A stretch of DNA of 64,000 nucleotides from Amoebophrya sp. A120 (Eukaryota > Sar > Dinophyceae > Syndiniales > Amoebophryaceae). The stretch's first letter is position 1. The number at the start of each line of letters is the position of its first letter. A program made the translations under genes and the position numbers. The stretch lies in NCBI GenBank assembly GCA_905178155.1, contig CAJINV010000003.1:7983882-8047881 (forward strand), given 5' to 3'. Below, one piece after another: positions 54,847-64,000 of this stretch. A model generated the notes under the pieces. The model ran no database searches, was not told the DNA's origin, and saw only the letters and a program-made list of their open reading frames with translations.

Positions 54847-57283
54847 ATGGCGGTGTTGCTGCGTCGGTCGCGGATCTTACGCGTCTCCGCGAAGCGTGGG
54901 CTGCCAAAGGTTCATCCTTCCACAGGGCTGGTTTTGAAGAAAGGTAAGGGGCAACACATCCTGCACAATGAAGGCGTATTGGACGTCATTTTGGAGGCCG
55001 CAAGCTTACGCCCCGGTGTCGACACCGTGCTGGAAGTTGGGCCTGGGACCGGCGTCCTAACCTTGAAACTGTTGGAGCACGCAAAAAGTGTGGTCGCCAT
55101 TGATGTGGAGAAGGCCATGCTTCGTGAGGTTAAGTTTCGAGCAGAAAGCGCGGGACTGCTACGCTCCTTGGTCGCGCCATATGCTTCCTCACCTGGGGAG
55201 CGCGAAACAGAAACAGAAACACACCACGATGCGACCAGTTCGGCGACCAGTTCGTCGGACCCTAAAAAAGGTCTGGCTCTTTCTGCTCGGAGTCGAGCGA
55301 GCGGTGAAGTCGATCACATGTTCGTGGTGGAAGAGGATTGCGATGATGCAGCCGCACCCTTTGCACCGAGCCTGATGCTATCCAGTGCAAGTATATCTGG
55401 GACGGGAAGTAGAATGAGAGGTTTGGCGTGCTCGGCTAGCATGACTCTCACGGCTGTCTCATACACATGACCTCCCAAAAGCCGCACTTTTCTGTTCTGC
55501 ACAAACGCTTTATTTTCTCATGCAGAATACGTAAGCGGTACTAGCTCCAACGCGAACGTCTAGCAAGGCAGAAACTTGTCATGCTGGGCCATCAAAAATT
55601 GTGGCGTCCTCATGATTCGCTAACGAACATGACAAGGCGGCCGATCCAGATGTATAATTATTTTGCGTTTGATAGCTGCCGAGTTGGAGTTCTGGTTTGG
55701 CGGGGGAACAAGTAGGAGGAGAACTAGACTTGGACCACGACACAGGAAAAGAACCGCAGGCGGCGACGCAAAGGGCGCAGGAGCTATTACCGTCCGACTC
55801 ACGGGCGACGTTATTTCCAACCGTGCACCGCAAAACGAAAAAGATAAGAAAAAAGCGTGGGGTGCTCGATGAGGAAGAGGATGACGGCGAAATAGGGACA
55901 GAACACCTTGGTACAACGTCGTGGATTCCACAAGAGCAGAGAAATCCGGAGGGAGCGAAAAAAAAGAAGAAGTTGGCACAATGCATGTACCCTGAGGAAC
56001 TGCACCGCGACATGAATCTCCGACTTTATCACGGGGACGTGCTCGACCAAAGAGTCCAGCAGCCCTTCGACGTGTGTGTGGCCAACCTGCCCTACAAAAT
56101 CAGCACAAAGTTTGTGTACTGGCTGTTCGGCCTGCTCGGCTCGCCCACCTCCCGGTGGAAGCGGGCGGTACTCATGTTCCAGGCGGAGTTTGCGGAGCGC
56201 CTGTTGGCCGACCCGGGAGAGCATAAGTTCAACCGTCTTTCGATGAACGCACGGTTGTTTGTGAAGACCGAAAAGATCATGGACGTGAAGGCGGGAAGCT
56301 TCATTCCGCAGCCGCAGGTAAAGAGCACCATCGTGCGATTGACACCCAGAAAGGAGTTTTTGTGCGCAGTCTCTAGTACTACGCCCTCGAGGAGCAGCTC
56401 GGGCTGGCCGCTGATGCCGCTTGCGGCGGGAAGTGCTTGCTTTCCATCACAAAATATTGGCGGTGGTTCAGTACAACGGAGTTCAGCTGGTCCCGGTCCC
56501 CCCCTCTCGGAGGAGGAAGATGAAGAGCAGCGAGGAACAGAGCATCGCCCTGCGGACAGCACTGGTATTCATTTTGCACAGCAGGGAAACAACGCCAGCA
56601 CGGTTTCTTTTGTGGAATGGAACACGTTTATGAAGATCATTTTTCAGCGCCGCAAGCGGTCATTGAACGCGACGTTCCGACTGCGGTGCGTCCAAAACTT
56701 ACTGGAAGAAAATTTTCGGCAGTACTGCAGCCAGTCCGGTGGCGATCGGCCCTTGAGGATGATCGGACGGACCGTGCGAGACATTTGCTTGGAGCGAATG
56801 GGGGAGAAATTGGCGGGCCGTTGTGCGGCGGAACTTGACAGCCGAGTGTTGTTGAGGCTACTGCGAGATTTGCACTTGCATGGCATCTTCTTTCACCCGG
56901 CAACGGTCACCGCTGCTGCTTCGGAAAGCAGAAATTCGCGGAGGACCTCCCATGCTGCTGATGCGGATTTTGGCTCGAGTGGAAATAGCGACAGTGCTGA
57001 TCCTACCGAGACGAGATCCGCCGTGAACGAAGCAACGAGCAACGCTGAAAGTGAGTTGCCGGCGACCCATGCGATTGGGGCAAAGGTCATGCATTTCCAC
57101 GACAAAAGTTCTCTCAGCAGCGAACCTCCCGCATCAAGTATTTGCACTAGCGACGAGGAAAACACAGAGGACTGGTACAGCTACAAGTCGAGTTGCAGAA
57201 CAGGCGACGGTGAGATATCGAGCACCGAAAATCTCAAAACGAGTTTCTCGTACCGGGGTGGCTGTCGAGCTAGTCCAAACTAA
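54847..57283 (+). CDS. DIM1: rRNA adenine N6,N6-dimethyltransferase (DIM1/KsgA family), split by an introner element
   Basis: Exons 54847-55378 and 55680-57283 give 711 residues. It transfers methyl groups from S-adenosylmethionine to two adjacent adenines of the small-subunit rRNA, an essential late step of ribosome assembly. Clear family blocks: GKGQHILHNEGVLDVILEAA; motif I TVLEVGPGTGVLTLKLLEHA; VVAIDVEKAML; GDVLDQ; catalytic VANLPYKIST; RAVLMFQAEFAERLLADPG; RLSMNARLF; SFIPQPQVKSTIVRL; and FQRRKRSLNATF. About 210 residues rich in Ser, Asp and Lys are inserted between the acidic ribose-binding strand and the GDVLD motif, and a further insertion lies at 56350-56590. Typical DIM1 is about 310 residues. 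The element at 55379-55674 sits in the first insertion. Confidence 0.9.
55379..55674. mobile_element. Introner-like TIR element E8, TSD GATGC/GCTGC
   Basis: The left end TATCCAGTGCAAGTATATCT and the right-end reverse complement TATCAAACGCAAAATAATTA agree with gaps, and both continue into CTGG. Flanks GATGC (55374-55378) and GCTGC (55675-55679) match at 4 of 5. Excision keeps the frame between the two DIM1 exons. Possible borders are CT-AG or GC-TA, not GT-AG. Confidence 0.7.
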
Positions 57284-58173
57284 CCAGAAACACGGACATC
57301 GACGGCGGTCTTGCATGCATGTCGGCTATTGGTGGAGTTGTGGCGAAGCATCGACAGGCGGGGGTCTCACTGACCCGTGATGCATAACATATAACGACAA
57401 GCAGGATTGATCAGGTTTCACGATACCGAATAGTCGCAAGTTTTTTACAGTTCTGTCTAATATGTGGTCGGTGCGATCCATGTAGTCATCCTCAGTCCTG
57501 TGCCTCTCCTCACTTCTTACAAAAATTTCAGGGGACATGTGGGTACTTCGCATTCTGTACAAGTTGTAACTTACGGCATCTGGCTTTATGATGAAGAGAA
57601 TATCTACGATGAAATTGCTGGTGTTGTACGAACAATGCGTCGGGAGCCCTTGATGCTCGATGCGCTTCCGAGGAAAGATTCCAGATGTGCCTCCTGGTTT
57701 TCAGGGAAGATCATCGTAGAAAAACACGCTTCAGATTAAATGTTGAGCGGTCTGATATACTACTTTTCATCTGCGGAAATGCGCAAATCTAATCCCCGTG
57801 TCTGTTCAGAAATTTTAGAGTAATGGAAATGTTGACGCCCATGACGTCCTCGTTGTGTTCAGGAATGGTTCTTCCTGGCCGAAGATCAGAAACTAACACA
57901 GTAACATTTTCGTGAACTGCCAGCGCTAAACAACGTAGAGAACAACGCATGTAAGTAGAACAAGGGACATAGAAGTGATAAGTCTTATGTTGTCGGAGAG
58001 AGGAAGACCGAACAAAATTATGTGGCACTACTGCGTTTGATCGCGCGTGACCTTTCGACAGGCGGAGGACAATCTCGACGCGACTGAAAATCGGTCGCAC
58101 AATATAACGCCGACAAAGAGGTTCAGGGTGCGGCAGTCACTGAAGTAGCCACGTCGCCGGAAAAAAAAGAGGA
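57284..58173. other. Gap before the ArfGAP gene
   Basis: 890 bp. A frame at 57464-57739 contains an acceptor-like TTTCAG at its start and an exon-like stretch (VVTYGIWLYDEENIYDEIAG), but no start codon, domain or partner exon. It is not called. Confidence 0.35.
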
Positions 58174-60425
58174 ATGCCTCCGAAGTTGAAGTTGGCGTCT
58201 CCGGAGCTGGAAGCGATTGTTGCAAATCCCGCAAACCAAGAATGCGCAGATTGTGACGCACGAGCGCCAAGATGGGCAAGTGTACGAAATTTTGGCAGAG
58301 TTTTCATCTTGCTTTGACATCCCATGTAAAGGGGAAACATGCAAAGGATGGAGCCTGTTTATACGACCTAAACCACTTGCAACTCAAAACAGGTAAACCT
58401 GGGCTGCCTAGTGTGCATAGATTGCGCCGGGATCCATCGCCACCTCGGCGTTCATATTTCCGTATAGCTTCGTTTGCGTTGAAAATTTCAGTATGTATAG
58501 GGTCATAGTCCCTTTCCCATTTCACCTCACGAGAGTAGAAGCACGTGGTGTCTCGAACCATTTGATGATTTCAAAATCAAAAAGGATTCACATTTCGCCA
58601 GATTCAGGATTATGCATAGTCGTGAAGTTATTGATTACGAATGGGAATGTAACTCCCTGAAAAAATATCGCAGGTGATGAAGAGTGTAACGCTTGACAAA
58701 TGGCAACAGAAATGGCTGGATAATTGCGGAAAGCTTGGGAACAAAGTCGTCAACAGCTACTATGAGTATTGATAGGTTCTTTGTTTTTGTTCTCGTGCCT
58801 TCCCTGCGTGTCTGTATGCATTGACAACTACACAAATCCTGAAGATAACATCATTTGAGCAGGAAAGAAAATCACATAATCAGGGCGCTATTAAGCGGGA
58901 GCCGCAAGCCGACCGCGCAAAGTTCAATTGAGACGAAGCGTTCGTTCGTCATCGCTAAGTACGAACGCAAGGAGTGGTGCCCCCGAGGGTCCAACCAGCC
59001 TCCGCCCAACGAGCTGCTAGCTCAGGGAAGGGATCCAGAATGCTACCTGAACGGGACTGCAAACGGCGCGTCGGCGAACGGACACGGGGCCACGGCTTCA
59101 GCCCGCACTGGGGACCCGCGGATCGACGACTTTTACGCCGGGTCCCGGAAGAACCATGCAGCGTCGTCCAATCCGACGAGCAGTAGCCGTGGCGCGGGCG
59201 GCGGTGGCGCAAAGCCCTCTGCGCCGGCGAGCTTGCTAGACGACTTTGGCGACTTCGGGTTTCCTGCCGCCGGAGGAGGGCCCGCGTCCGGATCGGACGA
59301 CTTCGGAAGTTTCACCGCATTGTCCGCGCCGCTGCAGCCGCAACCAGCGGCCCCCTCCAGCAGCATCGACGACTTGTTTGCGGTGACCAACACGAACAAC
59401 TCCGCGGGTGGGACCGATTTCACGGCGTTTGCGTCCTTCCCGACAACTTCCGGCCCCGACGCCACCGCGGGCGGCGGGTCTGCGTCTTCGGGAGCCTTTT
59501 CCTTTCCCACCGGCAACGGCGCGCCGGCTGCTCCCGCCACCCAGGCAGACAAACTTGCGTCCTTCAACAGCAACCTGGCAAACTTGTACTCCAGCGGCAC
59601 TGCGTACCAGAATCGGGGTAACATGGACGCCTTTGCGGACGCCTTCGGTGCCGGTCAGCCGCCCGGGGGTTTCGGCGGTGGCAACATGGGCGGCATGAAT
59701 GCCAACCCGATGATGGGCGGTAACATGGGCGGCGCGCCGTTTCATGGAAACGGCTTCGGGGCCGCCGGCGGGGCCGCGGGTATGAACCCAATGATGGGGC
59801 CGCCCGCCGGGGGAATGAACATGAATTCCACAAGGCCGCAATACGGCATGGGCGGTAACCACCCTAGTGCAGGCAGCAGTGCAGGAGGTCAACATCTGGG
59901 CGGACCACCAAACAACATGCTGCATCCCTTCAGCAATCCAGTTGGTCAACCACCAGGAGCGGCAAACAATTTGAATCCCATGATGCAGTTGCAGCACCCC
60001 AATAGCGGAGGTAGCGCCAACAACCTCAACCCGTACATGAACATGCATTCAGGAGGCGGGTTGGCGGGGATGGGACCCCCGCAGCCCGGGCCCGGGCCGA
60101 CCTACACGGGAAACGGCGTGGCCAGGAAAAGCGGGGGTCTCGAAGACCTCATCGCAGGGACGGTCCCATCCCAGTACCTTGACAGCTTCGCGAGCAATTC
60201 TCCAAAAAGTACTTTGTTTTTCTTTCGCAATTTTCAATGCAGCTCCGTGTGTTTGTTTTGCTGTCAGCTAGGAATAAATACGTAAACGAATAGTCCTGCT
60301 CGTGTTAAAAGAGAAAATTTAGATTTGTAATTGCACAAAATAAAAACACCACAGATAAATCGAAGAACTCGCCGAAGAGCGCACAGGGGCCGCTGCATGA
60401 CATAGATCCCTTTTCGGTGTTTTAG
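58174..60425 (+). CDS. ArfGAP-domain protein, five exons
   Basis: Exons 58174-58281, 58393-58461, 58674-58765, 58863-60208 and 60355-60425 give 561 residues; all introns are GT-AG with agreeing phases. The ArfGAP zinc finger is assembled across the first four exons: NQECADCDARAPRWAS (C-x2-C), VNLGCLVCIDCAGIHRHLG (C-x2-C and the arginine finger region), VMKSVTLDKWQQKWLDNC, GNKVVNSYYE, and FVIAKYERKEW. It stimulates GTP hydrolysis on Arf, controlling coat release on Golgi or endosome membranes. The remainder is Gly/Asn/Met/Ala-rich and disordered, with repeated DDFG(D/S)F and DDLF motifs of the type that bind clathrin adaptors. It ends DIDPFSVF. The layout is like SMAP/AGFG-type ArfGAPs. Confidence 0.9.
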
Positions 60426-61335
60426 TCAGATGCACTGGGTCGTGGTTAATGTATGTAAATGCTTTTGGAGATGGTAACGACAGACGACAGCGCACCCGAT
60501 GGGCTTGCTTCTTTTCCAATGAACCATATCGCAGCGACACTTTCAGTTTTTTGCGGCACAAAACGAAAGGATACGTATTCATTGACAGTGGTTAGCGACA
60601 CAAAATTCGCCGCAATCCGCATCGGCCTGGCTCAGAACCCGTCCTATAGATGCGTTTCCTGTGATGTTGTAACTGCAGGCGCAGAAAATTTGGCGCCGTT
60701 CTTATAATGCACGTAAATCAATGGTCCTCTAATATCTTAATCTTCCTGCGTGGTCACTTGGATCGCAAACCCATCATCAAATGAGTATGAAAGACAAAGA
60801 GGATGCAATTTAGGATCACCAAGACGCGCTAAGAAAATTGGATCCAAGAACTAATAGATCGGTTGTGAGCTAGACCCTAGGGGTTGGATCACTGAGGAAG
60901 ACTAACTCGTCCCCAGGGGTCCCGTTCCGGCGGACTGAGAAAAAAGAAGTGGTCATGGTCTAGATCTTCGAAGTTAGAGAAGTAAAGAAAAAGATCAGGA
61001 AATGAAATCCACGCGCAAAAAACAGATCAAGTGATCAACTGACAAGATGGATCAAGTCCCAAGGATCGAAAAAATCTGTGATCTTCATGGGTGCAATGTA
61101 AAGTCAAGTAAGTTCCGTGTACTTGCGAAGGTGGTGTTAAACGAAGGAATGGTTCACATTGGTCTCTGGCAGCAACTTGGGTGACAAAGTGAAAAAGTTC
61201 TGAAGTATACTGTTTTGACCTTGTTGAGTAAATGATTTGTTGCGATAATTGGACTGCTCATTGATTTCAATCTTTTCATAGTAAAAAAGTAAGTACTTAT
61301 TGTTGATTCCTTGACACAAGCCTCGCATTGAAGTC
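60426..61335. other. Gap with a GATC-rich stretch
   Basis: A frame at 60459-60707 has no motif and is not called. From 60761 to 61083 the tetramer GATC occurs 12 times in about 320 bp, against roughly one expected by chance. No coding signal. Confidence 0.6.
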
Positions 61336-64000
61336 ATGGATTGCAGCCAGTCAAGTACCGTCTCGTCTTGTGCCTTTGCTGACGATGGGCAGAAGCAGAA
61401 GAGTGGTCAGCAGAGCGCCTTTATGTCCTACCAAGGACAGTATTTCGTGCCGGGTACGAATTATGTCGAGAGCAACATGCACGTGCCGTATGGTGAAGCA
61501 CATTCGTACCTCCAGGGCGACAACGGGTATAATGCGGCCACGAATTACTACGATGGCACTAGCTATAATTACCTCTACGCATCATCGATATCGGATCTCC
61601 ATCCCCACTTCCAACCGGCGACATACGTAAACGAGCCCTGGACCACCACCACGATTGTGCCCCAAGGCGAAGAAGCAAAGGTGGATCATGCTTGGACCAC
61701 CACGACGTCGACCAACTTTCAAAACCAAATGCGAGAAGAGCAGGGCGCCTTCAGGAGCATTATTCCGCGCCAAGAAACTTCATCTCCTGCCGGTGCTAAA
61801 AATTTCCCCAAGCTTCAGGAGGGCGGGTCGTCTAGTAGCTCGTGCCGGAATTATACTAGTCCGCAGAAGCAGTTCCTTGAGGTGGATTCTGCTCTCGTGC
61901 TCCGCGACGGTCTAGCGCTACCCGCAGCGACTGGTAGTTCCCAAGGCGTGACGGGACCAACGGACGGCAGCGTTGTCGGCGGAGAGGATGATCGTGCGGA
62001 GGTGTTACCTACGGAAACGCACGAGAAAACCGGGCGGGTGGAACCGCCCAAGTTTCTTCCCGAGCGGGAGCAGGAGATTCACCTGGTGCATTTTCGGAAG
62101 ACGTACGCTGTCATGGGGGAAATCGTGCAGCGGACCCTGTTGTTTCGCAAACTTCGGAAGACGGCTAAGCGGGAGGGAGCGCTGCTGTCAAACACACCCC
62201 AAGACATTACAGAGGCGACGGAGGTTGCCGGAAAGACAGAAGAAAGTAGCAACTCTTCCTCGGTGGTGCGACCTGATTTGTCGTTCTACGACTTCGGTGC
62301 GGCACCAGGCGGCTTTTGTGCGCAGTTGTTATCGCACACCGCGGAAGTTGGGCGAGGGTACGGAATTTCGTTGCCCCCGTCGGAGGGCGGCTACCACATG
62401 GTCTATCACGATCCGCGGCTAAAAATCCTGCCCGCGAACATTTTTGACATCGAAGATTCCTCGAAGTTGACGAACTTGCACGACGTCTGCAGCAACGGCA
62501 ATGATGAGACCAAATCCAAAACAAGAGCCAGTGCAGCCAGCCCACAGACGGAATTGGAGCTGCAACAAGAGCAGCTAGAATCTGTTCATTCCCCTAAACG
62601 ACCCCCGTCCGAATCCACAGGCCAAGTGCCGCCGGAAGTAGTCCAGCCTTCCACCACACAGCACGATGCTTTTGCGTTGGACGTCGAGCAAGAACCTCCC
62701 CTTCACGGACAGCAGCAAGAAGAACATCAAGCACAGGACCACCGCCGGCCATTCCCAGCGTTAGCGCGGAGCCAGTTCTTGGTGAACCTGATTAACTGCG
62801 ACATGCAAGACCTCGCGATGCAGCGCGACCAGACGCAAGCCGCCGGGCGCGGGCGGGCGCGACGGGGCGCGCCGAACAAGTATCTGCCCATCTGGGCACT
62901 CACGCTGAAGCAGTTCGGCCTCGGACTGGGCGTGCTGGCGGACGGCGGCGCCTTGATTTTCCGGTTCGGCTGGCGAGGATACGACGCCTACGATACCTGG
63001 TACCAGGACTGCGCGTACACGCTGTTCTTCTTTCTGCTCGACGTCTTTCAGTCCGTGGAGCCCTACAAATCGGAGTACGAGAATAATGCCGACACGACCT
63101 GCTACGTCACGTGTACGGGCTTCGATCGGGCGAAGTTTATGGAGCGGCAGAAAGGCCGGGCCTTGCCGTGGAAGCGGTACCGGCGCTGCACCGCGACCTT
63201 TCTTGGTAGAAGGGCGCCGCGTGCTGCGGGGTTCGGGGGCGCCTCTCCGCTCCTCCTCCGCCGCCAAGACACGGACGAGTTGTCCACCGCTGCTGCGAGC
63301 AGTGCGCCAAGTGCAACTTCCGGCAGGGGACGGTGGACGGACGATGGCGCTGCCGGAACAACTTCACCAGAACTGAAACCGGACGAGAGGACATCATTTA
63401 CGACCAGGGCGGCGAAAGTCGATCGCGAACAGGGGCAGGCTGCACAAGTTGAAACGGAAAAGGACAGAACCGCCAAAAGCAAAAAGCCGGAGGAGAGTGC
63501 AAGCGAATCTGATGCCTCGGACGTTGTTCAGGCATCAATCGAGAAGTCCGCGACAGAGGAAGAAGTAATGGCATCGAAGAACGAAGTCGCCGGCGAGGAT
63601 GAGAAACTCCAGTCAGCCGGAAGTGGTGATTGTGCACGACCAGCTTGTTTGGAGGTACCAGGCGGAAGCGATGGCAGTGATATTAAACGTGCTGCAACAG
63701 ACGTCACGTCCTCGGCCCTCCAAAATGTGTCGCAGCTCCAAGATGAGACAGTTGAAGCGGCAAAGCAGCACGGGGATGGCGCAACGGAAAGAAACGTGTT
63801 CAACAACGAGTGCAAGAACCACGGCAGTTGTACTGCGGCGGTGGACGACGTAGAAGTTGAAACAGACGATGGGACAAGAAATCGCTTCACGATGTGGCGC
63901 GAGCCGTCCAGTTACGAAGTATTTTTGCGACTCGCGGACGTGGTGCGGCAGGACCTCTCGTCGGAACAAGACCTGCAGGAGGCGCTGCAGACTTCGCTAT
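61336..64000 (+). CDS. FtsJ-like RNA methyltransferase domain protein, 3' end outside the window
   Basis: Open without a stop from ATG 61336 to the last base (at least 888 residues), one exon so far. Residues 1-290 are Thr/Tyr/Gln/Ser-rich and disordered. At about residue 313 the SAM-binding motif SFYDFGAAPGGFCAQLL appears, followed by GYGISLP and a strand ending ANIFDI. After an acidic insertion of about 100 residues come FLVNLINCDMQDL, LTLKQFGLGLGVLADGGALI, and YTLFFFLLDVFQSVEPYK with CYVTCTGFD. This order fits the FtsJ/RrmJ 2'-O-methyltransferase fold, with the insertion between the SAM-binding half and the final strands. Targets of the family include rRNA, tRNA and mRNA caps; the target here is unknown. 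A highly charged tail follows. Confidence 0.65.
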   Translation, partial: MDCSQSSTVSSCAFADDGQKQKSGQQSAFMSYQGQYFVPGTNYVESNMHVPYGEAHSYLQGDNGYNAATNYYDGTSYNYLYASSISDLHPHFQPATYVNEPWTTTTIVPQGEEAKVDHAWTTTTSTNFQNQMREEQGAFRSIIPRQETSSPAGAKNFPKLQEGGSSSSSCRNYTSPQKQFLEVDSALVLRDGLALPAATGSSQGVTGPTDGSVVGGEDDRAEVLPTETHEKTGRVEPPKFLPEREQEIHLVHFRKTYAVMGEIVQRTLLFRKLRKTAKREGALLSNTPQDITEATEVAGKTEESSNSSSVVRPDLSFYDFGAAPGGFCAQLLSHTAEVGRGYGISLPPSEGGYHMVYHDPRLKILPANIFDIEDSSKLTNLHDVCSNGNDETKSKTRASAASPQTELELQQEQLESVHSPKRPPSESTGQVPPEVVQPSTTQHDAFALDVEQEPPLHGQQQEEHQAQDHRRPFPALARSQFLVNLINCDMQDLAMQRDQTQAAGRGRARRGAPNKYLPIWALTLKQFGLGLGVLADGGALIFRFGWRGYDAYDTWYQDCAYTLFFFLLDVFQSVEPYKSEYENNADTTCYVTCTGFDRAKFMERQKGRALPWKRYRRCTATFLGRRAPRAAGFGGASPLLLRRQDTDELSTAAASSAPSATSGRGRWTDDGAAGTTSPELKPDERTSFTTRAAKVDREQGQAAQVETEKDRTAKSKKPEESASESDASDVVQASIEKSATEEEVMASKNEVAGEDEKLQSAGSGDCARPACLEVPGGSDGSDIKRAATDVTSSALQNVSQLQDETVEAAKQHGDGATERNVFNNECKNHGSCTAAVDDVEVETDDGTRNRFTMWREPSSYEVFLRLADVVRQDLSSEQDLQEALQTSL

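Noticed and set aside
1-64000. CRISPR arrays, rRNA, autonomous transposase or reverse transcriptase genes, viral genes
   Set aside because: Looked for spaced direct repeats and for hallmark motifs in all open frames; none found.

Overview
This 64 kb window is nuclear DNA of a protist with dense, intron-bearing genes. Every gene I can support (22 loci or partial loci) lies on the + strand, with short gaps of about 0.4-1.2 kb between most of them. One-way gene arrays of this kind, long Ser/Ala/Gly-rich insertions in conserved proteins, and introns that are themselves mobile-element-like point to an alveolate, most likely a dinoflagellate. A compact syndinian of the Amoebophrya type, where invasive non-canonical introns have been described, is my best guess. 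The organism is an inference; no rRNA or organelle marker is present to confirm it.

Layout: 0.3-4.5 kb, FAD/NAD disulfide oxidoreductase; 5.5-7.6 kb, coiled-coil protein; 8.2-9.1 kb, protein kinase; 9.8-12.6 kb, Zwilch-like kinetochore protein; 13.3-18.7 kb, WDR7/rabconnectin-3-beta-like protein in one exon; 19.1-20.3 kb, secreted protein; 21.1-26.0 kb, three tandem F-box-like paralogues; 26.5-27.1 kb, ubiquitin-like/BAG protein; 27.9-29.6 kb, conserved unknown; 30.8-35.1 kb, kinesin-8; 35.7-36.7 kb, borealin-like protein; 37.5-40.4 kb, ATG13 HORMA protein; 40.5-44.8 kb, Ser-rich proteins; 44.9-46.4 kb, TPR protein; 47.4-52.3 kb, disordered/coiled-coil protein; 53.2-53.8 kb, small DMAC1-like membrane protein; 54.8-57.3 kb, DIM1/KsgA rRNA dimethyltransferase; 58.2-60.4 kb, ArfGAP; 61.3 kb to the window end, FtsJ-like methyltransferase (3' end missing).

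The main discovery is a set of eight short elements (about 150-350 bp) that interrupt reading frames. They have terminal inverted repeats starting TAT/TAC, and five carry a recognisable 5-bp target-site duplication (four perfect or nearly so at 5/5, two at 4/5). In all eight, removing the element plus one copy of the flanking 5 bp restores the reading frame, and in several it rebuilds a conserved motif. Most cannot be spliced as GT-AG. They coexist with ordinary GT-AG introns (kinesin-8, ArfGAP, borealin-like, 27.9 kb gene), so two intron classes sit side by side.

Functionally the genes are a housekeeping mixture: mitosis (Zwilch, borealin-like, kinesin-8), membrane traffic and acidification (WDR7, ArfGAP), autophagy (ATG13), protein turnover and folding (F-box-like, BAG) and RNA methylation (DIM1, FtsJ). 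I see no operon logic. I found no tRNA, rRNA, CRISPR array or autonomous transposon.
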